A DNA stretch of 37,159 nucleotides, taken from contig WTXG01000321.1 of NCBI GenBank assembly GCA_022496185.1, forward strand, positions 1 through 37,159, read 5' to 3'. Position numbers and translations under genes: made by a program. This document shows, one piece after another, positions 10,085-20,956 of this stretch (position 1 is its first letter; the number at the start of each line of letters is the position of its first letter). The notes below the pieces were generated by a model. The model was not told where the DNA came from. It searched no databases and worked only from the letters and a program-made list of their open reading frames with translations. Origin of the DNA: Multifurca ochricompacta (lineage: Eukaryota; Basidiomycota; Agaricomycetes; Russulales; Russulaceae).

Positions 10085-10644
10085 GTGTGCCCTCGAGACA
10101 ATGCAAGATCAAAGCAATCTACAAAACATATCAGTACATGACACAGCAAGTGCAGAACTTACCACTGAAACCGAGCTTTATGACTCTGGCACTTCACAAC
10201 ACATCTCCCCATTCCTCCAATGTTTCACTTCTTATCGATCCATTCCACCCAGAGCTATCACTGCAGCCGACAAACGAGTCTTCTATGCCATCGGGACTGG
10301 CAATCTTCAAATCGAGGTGCCGAATGGGCTGAAGACCACACCAGTTATTCTCAGAGACGCCCCATACGCACCTGAAATTAGACTCACCATTGTATCCATT
10401 GGATGTATTGAAAACACTTGTTACTGTTTCCTTTGAAGGCCAGGATTGCAAGATCAAAAATACAAAAGGAGATTGGGCAAAATCAGCATGAGCCCCAATG
10501 GGCTGTATGAAGTTGAACACATACACGCGGTGGCAGTTGCACCCGAACCCGAAGTGGATGTTCTCACGCTTCACAGATGGCTCAATCCCACATCCAGGCC
10601 ACAGTCATCAGATAGAAACACAAGCATAATTATATTAGAACGTC
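10085..10644 (+). pseudogene. Old copia fragment: protease and pre-integrase region
   Basis: The plus strand reads ELYDSGTSQHISPF (protease active site with Asp-Ser-Gly), then GTGNLQIEVPNG and ILRDAPYAPEIRLTIVSIG. A decayed pre-integrase segment follows (DCKIKNTKGDWA, HIHAVAVAPEPEVDVLTLHR), split across frames by indels. It is probably the same old copia as 7,450-7,969, with its gag middle replaced by the captured host DNA. The right part is cut by the young copia at 10,650. Confidence 0.72.
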
Positions 10645-10649
10645 TTAAC
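10645..10649. repeat. Target-site duplication of the young copia, left copy (ttaac)
   Basis: The bases ttaac precede the TGTTGAACACAG terminus and recur at 17,196-17,200 after the other LTR. Confidence 0.95.
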
Positions 10650-10913
10650 TGTTGAACACAGAAGATGTTCGGTGATGCTTCAGGCATCAGGTGATTAGAT
10701 TAGCTGCTTTGTGGATTAGATTAGATTCCGGAGTTTCGGACTTTTACTATATCTTTATTACTTGCTTTCTCACATTCCGCAGTAGCTGACTGATGCACCA
10801 TGTAACATGTGATTTCTGTAGTGGCCAATGGCCTTTCTCCCTCATGTTTGTTGTTTGGACTTTGTCCGGCACTTGTGGACTTATTCCCAGTGCACAGACC
10901 ATCCCTTGGATTG

Positions 10914-10948
10914 TATATAAGGGTGTCTGTTTCGTCCTCTACACTTCA
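10914..10948 (+). promoter_or_regulatory. Copia LTR promoter: TATA box and predicted RNA start
   Basis: The TATA box at 10,914-10,920 in a ggattgtatataaggg context is about 31-34 bp upstream of the sequence cagagttttc at 10,947, where R is predicted to begin. The same elements are repeated in the 3' LTR at about 16,958-16,992. Confidence 0.7.
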
Positions 10949-10970
10949 GAGTTTTCTTCACCTCTGAAGT

Positions 10971-11026
10971 GTAAGTCCCATCTACATTACTTCCTACTTA
11001 TACCTTTGACTAACCGCTCTCTGTAG
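10971..11026 (+). other. Intron-like segment in the R-U5 part of the copia LTR
   Basis: The 56 bp start GTAAGT and end TGTAG. They contain CTAAC about 15 bp before the AG as a branch-site match. The 24 bp before it (10,947-10,970) and 16 bp after it (11,027-11,042) recur contiguously at 11,059-11,098. The second copy is therefore exactly what splicing of the first would give. The size matches the introns of the host genes in this window. The same arrangement is in the 3' LTR. Confidence 0.75.
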
Positions 11027-11151
11027 CTAACTTGTCTTTTAGGTCAGTAGTATAGTAACAGAGTTTTCTTCACCTCTGAAGTCTAACTTGTCTTTTAGCC
11101 TTACACGCTAACTCACCACAGTCAGTATGCTGCGCACATGCCTGTTCTACA

Positions 11152-11166
11152 GGTTATGGGCCCTGG
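11152..11166 (+). other. Copia primer-binding site (initiator tRNA-Met anticodon arm)
   Basis: Directly after the LTR the sequence ggttatgggccc is complementary to gggcccataacc. From memory this is the anticodon stem-loop of eukaryotic initiator tRNA-Met (CAU anticodon). This is the arrangement known for Drosophila copia, which uses a cleaved tRNA half as primer rather than the tRNA 3' end. Confidence 0.78.
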
Positions 11167-12085
11167 GCACGCTTAACTGACTTATCACTTCTTTTGATCA
11201 GTCCAACCTTTCTTCAAAGCTCACCAGCTTCAAGACTTCGTCTTTTTCCCAATCAGTCTTACAGTGAGCTTCGATTCTTTTCCCCTTGCCCTTAACTGTC
11301 CACAAGGTGGTGCACTTTATGTGCCCACCTTGATCTGTCTGGCTAGTCCCTCAGGGGATTCTTGCAAGAGGTGATGAGGGACCCTAAGCGGGTGAAACAC
11401 CTTAAGTTCCTCGTGTGCGCTCTAAGTAAATAGTATTCATAGTTGTAGCTGGGTTTTCGTCCCATCCATAGACTTAGTAGGCCACTTGCCCAGAAGGCTT
11501 GAGGCTATAGGTTCAGTCAATGCTTGGCTCGATCCGTAAGCCAGGTTTAGCAACCTGCTGGTAGAGTTTAGGGTCTAGAACAAGGCATGGGTAGTCACTC
11601 CCATGACGCTTGGGCTCGATACAAGTAGGCTTGAACTACTATAGTATATACACAGTAGCTAGAAGGTTTGGTCTCTAGGCAGAAGTACCCGCTGCTTTCA
11701 TTGGGGGTCCGCCCCAACTAGAGGAAACCTAATAGTCTACTATAGTCATGGCCCCAATCATCTAGGGCTTAATCATGGACTCCACCACCAGCACTAGAGG
11801 AAGGGCTCTATACCCTTTGTCTCTAGTGGAACTTGCGGTTGGCTCCTCCATGACATGACTCCCCTTCTATTTACACAGTATCCGCCTGATGTGGCCTTGG
11901 GATCTGTTGTAGAATGGGGTTAGACAGCCTACTATACTACTTAGAAGTCGCACATCAGAGGCAGGACTTTTTTAAGTTCTGAAGCATAGCGCCACAGAAT
12001 GGACGGGCCCTCTTAAATGAGACCTGGACAACTGGTTCTAATTGCTCCTTGGAACCAGGATCAACCTTTTTTAAAATCATCTCAA
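11167..12085 (+). other. Untranslated leader of the young copia
   Basis: About 920 bp separate the primer site from gag. No long frame fits. It includes short repeated phrases such as ctatagtatatacacagtag and ctactatagtc and is expected to hold packaging and dimerisation signals, although I cannot point to them. An in-frame ATG at 12,017 lies 23 codons upstream of the chosen gag start. Confidence 0.5.
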
Positions 12086-15000
12086 ATGTCTTCCATCGTC
12101 TTCCCTCCCACCTTCAAGTTCGACAAACTCGACGGCTCCAACTGGCAGCAGTGGTCGGTATCATTTACCGCCCTGCTGAGGATCAATGGGATGAAGAGGC
12201 ACATACTCATGATGCCCCTGAGTTCCTCAATGCTCCTAAGCCGGAGGATGGAGAAAAGGATGACGAGTACGCCAAGCGTTTTGCGCTTTGGTCGGAACCC
12301 ATGTACCAGGAATGGAACAGGGTGGAGGAAGTCCTCATGGGAGTTCTGGTGATGGTCACATCGCCAGAAACATACTCCCAAATTGCCTCAGACAGAACTT
12401 ACCCTTCTGTCAATGCCAAATATGAGCGTTTAGAATCGCTCTATGGCTCAGTAGGAAGCATGGCCACCTACAATTTGTGGTGTTCTGTATCCTCCTTCCG
12501 CTTGGAAGAAGGAAAGCAATTCAGACCCCAGTTGCAGCGTGTGTTGGATGTGAGGAGTACCCTCAAGGAAAATGGGATGGAGATCTCTGATCTCCAGATG
12601 AGCTTCATCTTGCTCCAATCCCTACCTCCATCCTACTCAGCCATTGCTGGCTCAATCCTGGCGTCAGGTCCTCCTGACCGCCTTTCCCCTCAGGACCTTG
12701 TACAAAGGTTCCTAAATGAGGAAAGCCGACTTGCCGGCCCCGCAGGAAGTGGTGTTGGGGCTGCCCTTAACAAGGCAGCCCATGTCAACAAAATAAAATT
12801 AAAAAACAAGTATCTTTCACGCCACCTCCTGCAGGTGCATCATCGTCCAATGATGTCACCTGCTTCTACTGCCAGAAGCCGGGCCATAAGGCTAATGAAT
12901 GTCGGCAGAGGAAACAGGACAGAGCCAATGCTGATGCAGGCAAAAAGGGCAACAAGAGGAAGGGGCAAGGCCCCAGTGTACATAATAACTCCACACAAGT
13001 AGCTACCGTAGTTAATGGTAGCGGCAGAATACAGGAGGTGCATGAGACACCTCGCATTTCACTTTACATGATGACCGAACATACACAAGAAGTCGATGAT
13101 GGCAGCAACCCTTGGATGATGGACAGTGGAGCCACCACTCACTTTACACCATACTTAGATGACTTCTCTGAGTATTACCCTCACAAGGGGCACTCAGTGA
13201 CAATTGGTGATGGTTCCGTAGTCCAAGTCGAAGGAACAGGCAAAGTCATTCTCAAAACTCGGAATAATTATGAGTTAGAGTTAAATAATGTCTTTTACAT
13301 GCCTGGCAGTGAAAGAATACTGTCGACTAGCTGCATCACAGACAAAGGTGGTTCAGTGGAGTTCTCTCCATCTGAGGTCAAAATAAAGTATAATAATGCA
13401 ATTATAGCGGAAGGTGTCAAGGCTATGGGACTCTATTGGGTCTTTGGGAAGACTATGCAGAATTTAAATACTGCTTCCCATAAATCTGCATCAACTAGCC
13501 TTGATATCTGGCATTTGCGCATGGGTCATATGTCAAAAGAGGCCCTCAAAAGACATGCTCCTAAGGCTGTAAAAGGCCTTAGTATAATAATAGCCAAGTG
13601 GAAGACAAGCCATGTTATGGCTGTGAAATGGGAAAGTCACACCGTCTTCCATTCCCTCCCTCTCAAAAGAGGGCTTCAGCACCCTTGGAAGTCATTCACA
13701 GTGACCTAGTTGGTCCTCTGCAATGTACTTCAATACAAGGGAACCTATACTTCGCCACTTTCATAGACGACTTTAGCAGAACTGCCCTAGTTGTTGCTAT
13801 GAAAGCTAAAAGTGATTTTACCTCGACATTCTGTAACATTAAGGCATTCTTGGAAAACAAAACAGACAAAAAATAAAGACCTTACACACAGACCGAGGTG
13901 GCGAATTTGTTAATAGGGAGCTGAAGTCAATACTTGAGAAGGCTGGCATAGAGCATAAATTAACAATGCCATATTCCCCACAACAGAATGGAAGGGCTGA
14001 AAGGTTCAACAGAACCATTATGGAAAAGGCCACCAGTATGCTGCATCATGCTGGTCTTTCCCTTGGTTTCTGGGAATGTGCAGTGCGAACAGCCTGTCAC
14101 ATATACAATAGAACGCCTATCCGCTCTAACAAGTGGAGGACACCGCTTGAACTTCTGGATGGGGACATTCCAGATGTTTCTTACTTTAAGATATTTGGCT
14201 GCTTAGCCTATTACACTGTCCCAGAGGATAAAAGACGTAAACTGGATCACAAAGCCAGGGAGACGGTCTTTGTCGGGTATGCACCTCAATCTAAAGGATA
14301 TCTTCTTTGGGACATGCATACTCGATCCTTCGTACTGTCAAGAGATGTGACATTTGATGAAGGATCCTTCCCATCCAACCTTGCCAAGGACAGCAAGGGA
14401 AAACAAAAGGAAAAAGTTACGCCTTTTGTATTAGAAACTGAGAGGCCTGTCCAACCTCAACCAGCAAAAGCCACAGTTCCTCAGGCTCCTGAAGACAAGG
14501 ACGCCGAGGTTGAGGAACAGGAGGTAGTGGAACCTCCTCAAGTAAATCCAGAGCCTACCACACCCGATAATGAACTTGACACACACGATCAAACTATTTA
14601 TCAGACACCTCCATCCCAAATAATGGAACCATCAGAACTCCCCGAAAGAACTCGTGCCAAAAGACAAACTAAAAAGAAAGTTGGCAGACTTCCCCAACCA
14701 GTATTCACTAGGGAAAGTCCACGATCTCAGCAACGTGACCAGGCTGTGCAGGAAGATTTAGATCTTGATACTGCCCGTCCTAAACGTTCACGCCGTATGA
14801 ATCCTCGATTTATAATGAGGATAATGCAGAGTTCGTGCAAGGTTCTTCCAGACTTGGACACATGGAGTTGCTATATGCCGCAGGTGTCTCTTATAGAGAC
14901 CCCCTGACTTTTCAGGAGGCAATGCAGTCTGACAATGCCAGTGAATGGCTTGAGGCATGTAAATATGAAATAGATGCCTTAGATAAACTTGATGTGTGGC

Positions 15001-16442
15001 GCCTTGAGGATCTTCCAGAAGGAAGAAAGGCTGTCAAATCAAAATGGGTTTTTAAATTGAAACCAGATGGACGGTTTCGTGCTAGGCTTGTGGCAAAAGG
15101 TTTCACCCAAATAGAAGGGGTGGACTTTGACGAAACATTCTCTCCAGTCGCCAGATTTGAGTCATTAAGACTATTACTAGCATTAGCTACGCTAGAGGAT
15201 TGGGAAATCCACCAGATGGATGTCAAATCGGCATTCCTACATGGCGATCTGGATGAAGAGATATATATGGAGCAACCTGTTGGTTTCGTCATTGCTGGTC
15301 AAGAGTCCAAAGTCTGCAGGCTACAAAAAGCTTTATATGGCCTCAAACAAGCCTCCCGAGCATGGAATCTACAATTCCATGGAGTTCTCAATGAACTAGG
15401 CTTCACTCGGACGTACTCTGATGCAGGAGTATACGTGTATCATCAAAAGGAGGAGGGTGATTCACTTTATGTCATTCTCTATGTAGATGACATTACTATA
15501 CTTGGATCTTCCAATAATAAGATAACGTGGCTGAAGTCAGCTCTATCTAATCGATATGAGATGACTGACTTGGGAGAAATCCAGTCATATCTTGGAGTTA
15601 ACATCACCAGAGATCGTCCTAATAAGACACTGGAGATTGACCAAGCAGCCTACGTTTTATCTATTATTGAGAAGTTTGGGATGAGGGATTCCAACCGAGT
15701 ATATACTCCTCTTCCCTCTGGCGCTGATGTACATCTGGTCAAGTTTGATGGCCAGGCATCTACTTCTGAGATAAAGAAGTATCAACAGTTGATGGGGTCT
15801 CTGCTATGGGTGCAGATTGGAAGCAGACCCGATATCAGTTTTGCTGTAGCGCGCCTTAGTCAATATGCTTCCAACCCCTCTCAAGATCACATGCGACTTG
15901 CAAAGTATGTCTTAAAATATCTTAATAGTACAAAAGACTGCAAGTTACAGTATTCTGGAGGGAATGGGGAGAGTGGCCTTCATGGCTTTGCAGATTCCTC
16001 ATGGGGAGATCAAGAGGACTGCCACTCTACCTCAGGCTACGTGTTTTTCTTGGCAAATGGTGCCATTTCATGGTGTTCCAGAAAACAGAAAACAGTAGCA
16101 CAGTCCACCACTGAGGCCGAATATATGAGCCTCTCTGAGGCTGCAAATCAGGCAGCGTGGTACAGGACTTTTATGGAGGAATTAGGGTATGAGGTATCCT
16201 CCCCTATACTACTCCACTGTGACAATAAGGGTGCCGTGGATTTGGCATTAAACCCAGTCACAGGAAGGCGGTCAAAGCATATACCCATCAAGTACCATGC
16301 CATTAGGGGGTACATTGAATCGCACACAATTGAATTAGTGCGAACCCCCACAGGTGAGATGCTGGCAGATGGCTTCACTAAGTCTCTACCAAGAACATCG
16401 TTTGAAACCATGGTAAACGGACTTGGACTTATGCTGGAATGA
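12086..16442 (+). pseudogene. Copia Gag-Pol polyprotein, five single-base frame breaks
   Basis: The frame starts MSSIVFPPTFKFDKLDGSNW (Gag). A CCHC knuckle, CFYCQKPGHKANEC, lies at 12,861, and a protease Asp-Ser-Gly (DSGATTHF) at about 13,122. Pre-integrase follows (SLDIWHLRMGHMS), then integrase with its Asp, Asp and Glu in HSDLVGPL, HTDRGGEF and NGRAERFNRT. Reverse transcriptase has WVFKLKPDGRF, QMDVKSAFLHG and YVDDI (about 15,480). RNase H ends it (ADSSWGD, TEAEYMSLSEA). The frame slips at about 12,180-12,212, 12,801-12,806, 13,580-13,590, 13,868-13,873 and 14,809-14,811, each time as if one base were missing. Adding five bases makes the length divisible by three, about 1,453 residues. I chose 12,086 because copia Gag proteins usually start close to this motif; 12,017 is in frame and possible. 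Confidence 0.92.
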
Positions 16443-16693
16443 GGAACTGGAATCTGGAGACTTGGTACACCAGTCTCACTTTCCCACCATGCCACATGAG
16501 CACGTTCTCGACCTCGAGAGTGACGCAAGAGGTGTGTAGACTTGCATAAGCGAATCTACAACTCGTATGCAAAACTCACAAAGAGTTAGAGAAGTTGGAT
16601 CTCTGGCTGGCGATATGTTCGTTCAATTGTGATGGCAGTGTGCTCATCCAACTCATTTCCCATCCATGACCAGATGCCTTCAGCATGGAGGGA
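16443..16693 (+). other. Copia 3' untranslated region and polypurine tract
   Basis: The stretch between the stop codon and the 3' LTR has no gene. It ends in the purine-rich gcatggaggga at 16,683-16,693, the plus-strand primer, directly before TGTTGAACACAG. Confidence 0.75.
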
Positions 16694-17195
16694 TGTTGAA
16701 CACAGAAGATGTTCGGTGATGCTTCAGGCATCAGGTGATTAGATTAGCTGCTTTGTGGATTAGATTAGATTCCGGAGTTTCGGACTTTTACTATATCTTT
16801 ATTACTTGCTTTCTCACATTCCGCAGTAGCTGACTGATGCACCATGTAACATGTGATTTCTGTAGTGGCCAATGGCCTTTCTCCCTCATGTTTGTTGTTT
16901 GGACTTTGTCCGGCACTTGTGGACTTATTCCCAGTGCACAGACCATCCCTTGGATTGTATATAAGGGTGTCTGTTTCGTCCTCTACACTTCAGAGTTTTC
17001 TTCACCTCTGAAGTGTAAGTCCCATCTACATTACTTCCTACTTATACCTTTGACTAACCGCTCTCTGTAGCTAACTTGTCTTTTAGGTCAGTAGTATAGT
17101 AACAGAGTTTTCTTCACCTCTGAAGTCTAACTTGTCTTTTAGCCTTACACGCTAACTCACCACAGTCAGTATGCTGCGCACATGCCTGTTCTACA
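16694..17195 (+). repeat. 3' LTR of the young copia
   Basis: This copy is 502 bp and identical by eye to 10,650-11,151, including the intron-like segment and its unsplit duplicate. It is followed by the ttaac duplication at 17,196-17,200. Confidence 0.95.
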
Positions 17196-17256
17196 TTAAC
17201 GTTCTACTCTACTGCGATGGCTACTTCTAATCTAATGTAGTCATAATAAAGTTTAT

Positions 17257-20200
17257 TCAACAATCTACAACCATGTCATCTGCATACTTATCGAATTCAG
17301 CAAGCATGGCATCTGCCTCTAAAAGATCCGCATAACACTTGAGGTCCACCTCCTCTACCTCAGCAGAGTTCCATGCAGCAAGGTCAGTGATTGTGTTACG
17401 CCATGCGAACTTCATTATCTGAAGTTCTTCAAATCGTCCTGCGCCCAAATGTGAACGGCGCTCCTTGGCAGTTTGTTTACTTGCTGAAAAAAGTCGCTCA
17501 CAGGGTACAGATGATGCCTGACAGGGGAGGACATCAAGTGCAATCCGTGCAAGTGTTGGAAAAAGCTGACAATGATCCTGAAATTGTACCTTAGATAGAT
17601 AGGTAGAAAATCAGTGAATTGCCCACAAACCTGCCACCATTCCACAATGTCTGTCTCCTTGGTGACATCCGCAGGAACATCCTTGAGATATCGTCGTAGT
17701 TCAGCAGCCCACCCTTCATCCCCCTCCTGTGTCAGAAGCATCTGGCGATGTTTGTCGAACTCAGAAAGAAAGGATGTGGTCGGCAAACTTCTGGTACCAG
17801 AAGACTCTGGGGTAGTGGTTGGCATCATTACCGTTGGTGCTCTAGGTCGTGTCTTCCAGTAGGCTTCCATCTGTAAGAGTAGTGTCAGTGGATTTTGGGA
17901 AGATATAGGGCATTACACATACCGTTGTTTCAAGAATCTTCTGGGCCTCGTCTTGCCAGTTTTTTGCATCCCAGTTTCCTGCTGCATGATCCTCAGCCTG
18001 TTCCTCCTCTCCTCCCCAAGCTAACTTGATGTACTGGAGTTTGTAGTATGGATGGAGAACTATAGGATGGAATTGAATGCTGTGTCACTAAGAGATCTGT
18101 TCACATACGTAATGAGAGCACATAGTAAGGTTTCTCATCAAATCGAGAATAGTACTTGTTCAGCTTGTTTAGCCCATCGGTAATTGCAGGCCTGTATGCA
18201 GCATATCGCACATCATCGCCTTTTGTTTCCCAGGCTGTCTGTAGTTCCTCAATTGCTGGAAGGGCATGCCACAAGGTTGGCTGCCGCTCAGGGGAGAAGT
18301 AGTGCTGGATGGCCCTCGAATCCTGGACTAGTGGTCAGTAGTGGGAAGTACATAGATTTGTAAACACGCACTGCTAAGATATTCTTCACATCGCATACTC
18401 GGCTCCAATCATCTTCAGATAGTTTGAATGCTGACCATGGGATGTGCTTGATGATCTGTCCACCCTTTCTGATGGTTGTGATGTTGCCAAAACGTTCATC
18501 AGCAGATACAATGAACCGATTGATTGGCTGTCATCACTTGTCAAAAAGAGAAGAACTATTAAATATACAAGTACTCACCTGTCGAAGGGCATAAGAGCAG
18601 TCCAACATGAGAAATGCTGATCCCCATCGAATATTGCTGTGGAGAGGGATCTTGCGTGGATGTGAAATGCCACACTCAAGTTGATATCTCTGGAAGCATT
18701 CAATACGCTGTCCAGATGACTGAATCTGGAATTGAACAGATAGGAATAGAGCATTGTCTTGGAGATGATAGGACAGTAGCATACCTTAATGGCAAGAGTG
18801 CAGATAGCAGTAATAACATCCAAAGATCCATTCAACACACGGTTAGCAGGTACCTCGGGATCAAATTCCCATATGGCAGTGGCTGTCTCCACAGCAGCAA
18901 TCTTGGTGATGTGTGACATGATATCGATATTGGCTAGATTGACGACATGCTCAAGACAACTGAAAAAAGGTGAGAATGTGTGCAAGTCTTGGTAAATGTG
19001 AAACACTCACGGGAGTTGGCTGGTGAACGCATCCCAGTGGTTGAGCTGTCGACGTTGATGCAAATCCTCGAGCGTTGAACAAATCTTGTCATTCGTTGAT
19101 GCATTGTCTAGCGTTATGGTAGAAAGCTGAGCAAGAATCAATGTAAAGTAGTTAATTGCATTGAGGACATGCTTACCTTGGATTTATTCTGATTACAGAT
19201 CCCCACACGGTCACACAGCCCCATGAAATAACGCCCAAGGTTGTCCCCACCATGATCCCCTGATATAGCCTTGAATCCCACAACCTCTGATCTCATCTTC
19301 CACTTTGCATCCTTGACATCGATCCAGTGTGCAGTCATCCCCAAGAAGGCCACTTTTGTAGTGTCTGCAGACCATCCATCTGCAGTGCTTGAGATTTTCC
19401 CTGGTGCTGCCTGTTTTCCTTCGTAAGTCTTTGTTGTAATTGTCATGTATTGTAACTTACAAGAATATCTCTCTTCAGCTCTTCCAAGCGATTGACAAAC
19501 TGATTGTGGATGTATCTTGTGACATCGTGAGTACTTGGTAAATCCTTTGTCTTTGACTGTGGTCTCATTGCTACCAAACAGTTACGGAACAAAGCTTTAT
19601 TAGCAACAGCTAGGGACTTGGAGCAACATTCAACACACTTCAACCATTTCCTGAAGATTGTGAAAACTTACCTGATCATCGCATGCCACAAACTTCGAGA
19701 CTGCATTCAGAATACCACCCTGTGTGAACGCTTTTGGACCTGCGGTTACTTTCTCAAAAGCCATATCCAATGTTGGCTGCTTCCCCTTCATCTGTTTCTT
19801 TTCCTCCTGTGCCTTCCAGAGTGAACGGGGTATTGCCCAGTGGTGAATAGGTGTGTCAGTCTCCTTACATCTCCTCTCATAGACTTTCCAGTGCAGCTGT
19901 GCATGCTGGCGGCATGAGGAGTTACTTCCCTTGAAGAACGCCTTCTGCATTCCCTCGCATTTAATCAATTCTGCATCTTCTCTGTATCTTTGTGAGTATA
20001 ATGGTTCTCTCATTGTGTGGGCATGGGACTTACCTGCAGATGTTGCACCACCGCCCTCTCACAGTCTCATTGGTACCATCCCGCTTCTTGAAGTTGACTG
20101 TTGAGTGGTCCGAGAACAGTAATCTGATATCTTTTGAGGAGTCGGCTTTCACCTTCAGTCTCACAGGGATTTCACTACAATGTTGTTCATCAAGTTTGCC

Positions 20201-20589
20201 ATCATCGTTCTGTTACTTGTAAGAAGGCCATTTGAATGAAGGATAATAGTAACACAAACGTCATTATCTGCAGGTGTCCACTGCATGTCCGAGTCATCCT
20301 CCTCTGATTCGTCATTGACAACTTCAACTCCATCACCTTCTGACTTGTCATCTGTGATATCCTCTACAGCATTCTGATATTTTGACTGTTTCCTTGGTTT
20401 TCTTTTTGGTGCGGGCTTGTTGTCACTGGATTTGGATGACTCTTCTTCATCACTGCTTTCATCAGAAACTTTCCTTTTTTTGTGGATGGTCTTCTTTGCC
20501 TTGCCTTTTGGAGCATGAGCACAAGTTTTCGGTGCAGGTGAGTTCTTCTTCAGTGGGGCCTTCACTGAGGTTGGCTTTATAGGCTTCAT
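17257..20589 (-). CDS. hAT transposase, apparently intact, about 13 exons
   Basis: The gene begins at the ATG at 20,587-20,589 with a basic, acidic-patched N terminus (nuclear localisation likely). A BED-like zinc finger follows (GRWCNIC, then SCRQHAQLHW). The RNase H-like core has its first Asp in STADGWSAD (about 19,380) and its second in TITLDNASTND (about 19,115), then LEHVVNLAN and NIRWGSAFLM. The C-terminal hAT dimerisation region reads EWWQ, FPTLARIALDVL, ASSVPCERLFSASKQTA and RRSHLGAGRFEELQ. It ends at a stop at 17,257. Introns of about 50 bp with GT-AG ends are visible, for example 20,210-20,259 and 17,578-17,630; I count twelve. I saw no frame break in the exons I followed. The protein, about 900 residues, would bind the inverted repeats at 7,236 and 20,948 and cut and paste the element. 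Confidence 0.9.
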
Positions 20590-20948
20590 GGTTGAACGCG
20601 TCCAGTTGTTCAATTGACAAATAAATAGTGCTTACATTTGTTTGTCTTTGTAAGAGTATCACACCCAAGTTTTGTTGTATCGTATCTTGTACATAGCACC
20701 TAAATGTAGAAGATCTGTAGTACATATTTTGAATATAATAGCTTAGCTTGAAGCAACCAAAGTCCAGTCTAAGACCGGTTGCAACCGGTCTTTAGACGGT
20801 TTTTTAAAATGATATATTGTTGATGGACTGCAGACCGCATGTGTGATGACTTTGGGGCAACCGCAACCGGTGGTCCGGTTGCCACCAGTCCGGTCCGGTC
20901 CGGTTTGTGGTCTTTTTTCGGTCCAATGGACTGGACTTTTAAACACTA
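20590..20948. repeat. Transposase upstream region and right terminal repeats of the large hAT
   Basis: This holds the transposase promoter region and, from about 20,760, a cluster of accggt- and ccggtcc-type subterminal repeats like those at the left end. The last bases, ggacttttaaacacta, are the inverted repeat of the left terminus. No other gene is visible. Confidence 0.8.
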
Positions 20949-20956
20949 GTCTCTGG
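20949..20956. repeat. Target-site duplication of the large hAT, right copy (gtctctgg)
   Basis: Exact match to 7,228-7,235. Joining the two sides restores gag of element B. Confidence 0.94.

Larger units (their letters stand above)
10650..11151 (+). repeat. 5' LTR of the young copia
   Basis: The LTR starts TGTTGAACACAG and ends CTGTTCTACA. A TATA box, tatataa, lies at 10,914-10,920, placing the transcript start near 10,945-10,948. From there the LTR contains a 40-nt sequence split by an intron-like insert (10,947-11,042) and an unsplit copy of it (11,059-11,098). The end is fixed by the primer site at 11,152 and by the flanking duplication at the other LTR. Confidence 0.95.
10650..17195 (+). 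mobile_element. Young Ty1/copia retrotransposon, 6.5 kb, complete
   Basis: The element has two 502-bp LTRs (10,650-11,151 and 16,694-17,195) that are identical by eye. It also has a 5-bp ttaac target duplication, a primer site at 11,152, a leader of about 930 bp, a single gag-pol coding region at 12,086-16,442 and a polypurine tract before the 3' LTR. The domain order is gag, protease, integrase, reverse transcriptase, RNase H, which defines copia. There are no in-frame substitutions to stop, but the frame breaks five times by one-base losses. Identical LTRs mean very recent insertion, the last event in this nest. Confidence 0.95.
7236..20948 (-). mobile_element. Autonomous hAT transposon with cargo and a nested copia element
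   Basis: The element is bounded by inverted repeats whose first 16 bases, TAGTGTTTAAAAGTCC, are identical at both ends, and by an 8-bp gtctctgg duplication. It contains an apparently intact, intron-rich hAT transposase on the minus strand at 17,257-20,589. About 3.4 kb of other sequence lies to its left: an old copia fragment and a captured host gene piece. A young copia element at 10,650-17,195 lies inside it. Without the copia, the hAT would be about 7.2 kb, long for this superfamily because of the cargo. It interrupts gag of element B. Confidence 0.93.

Noticed and set aside
10793..11026. 77-codon open frame present in both copia LTRs
   Set aside because: It ends at the 3' splice site of the intron-like segment and is duplicated only because LTRs are copies. 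It spans the promoter and has no protein-like motif.
12801..13873. Programmed -1 frameshifting in the copia gag-pol
   Set aside because: There are five breaks spread over gag, integrase and the RT boundary, and similar breaks occur in host genes. Programmed sites would be single and at a fixed gag-pol position.
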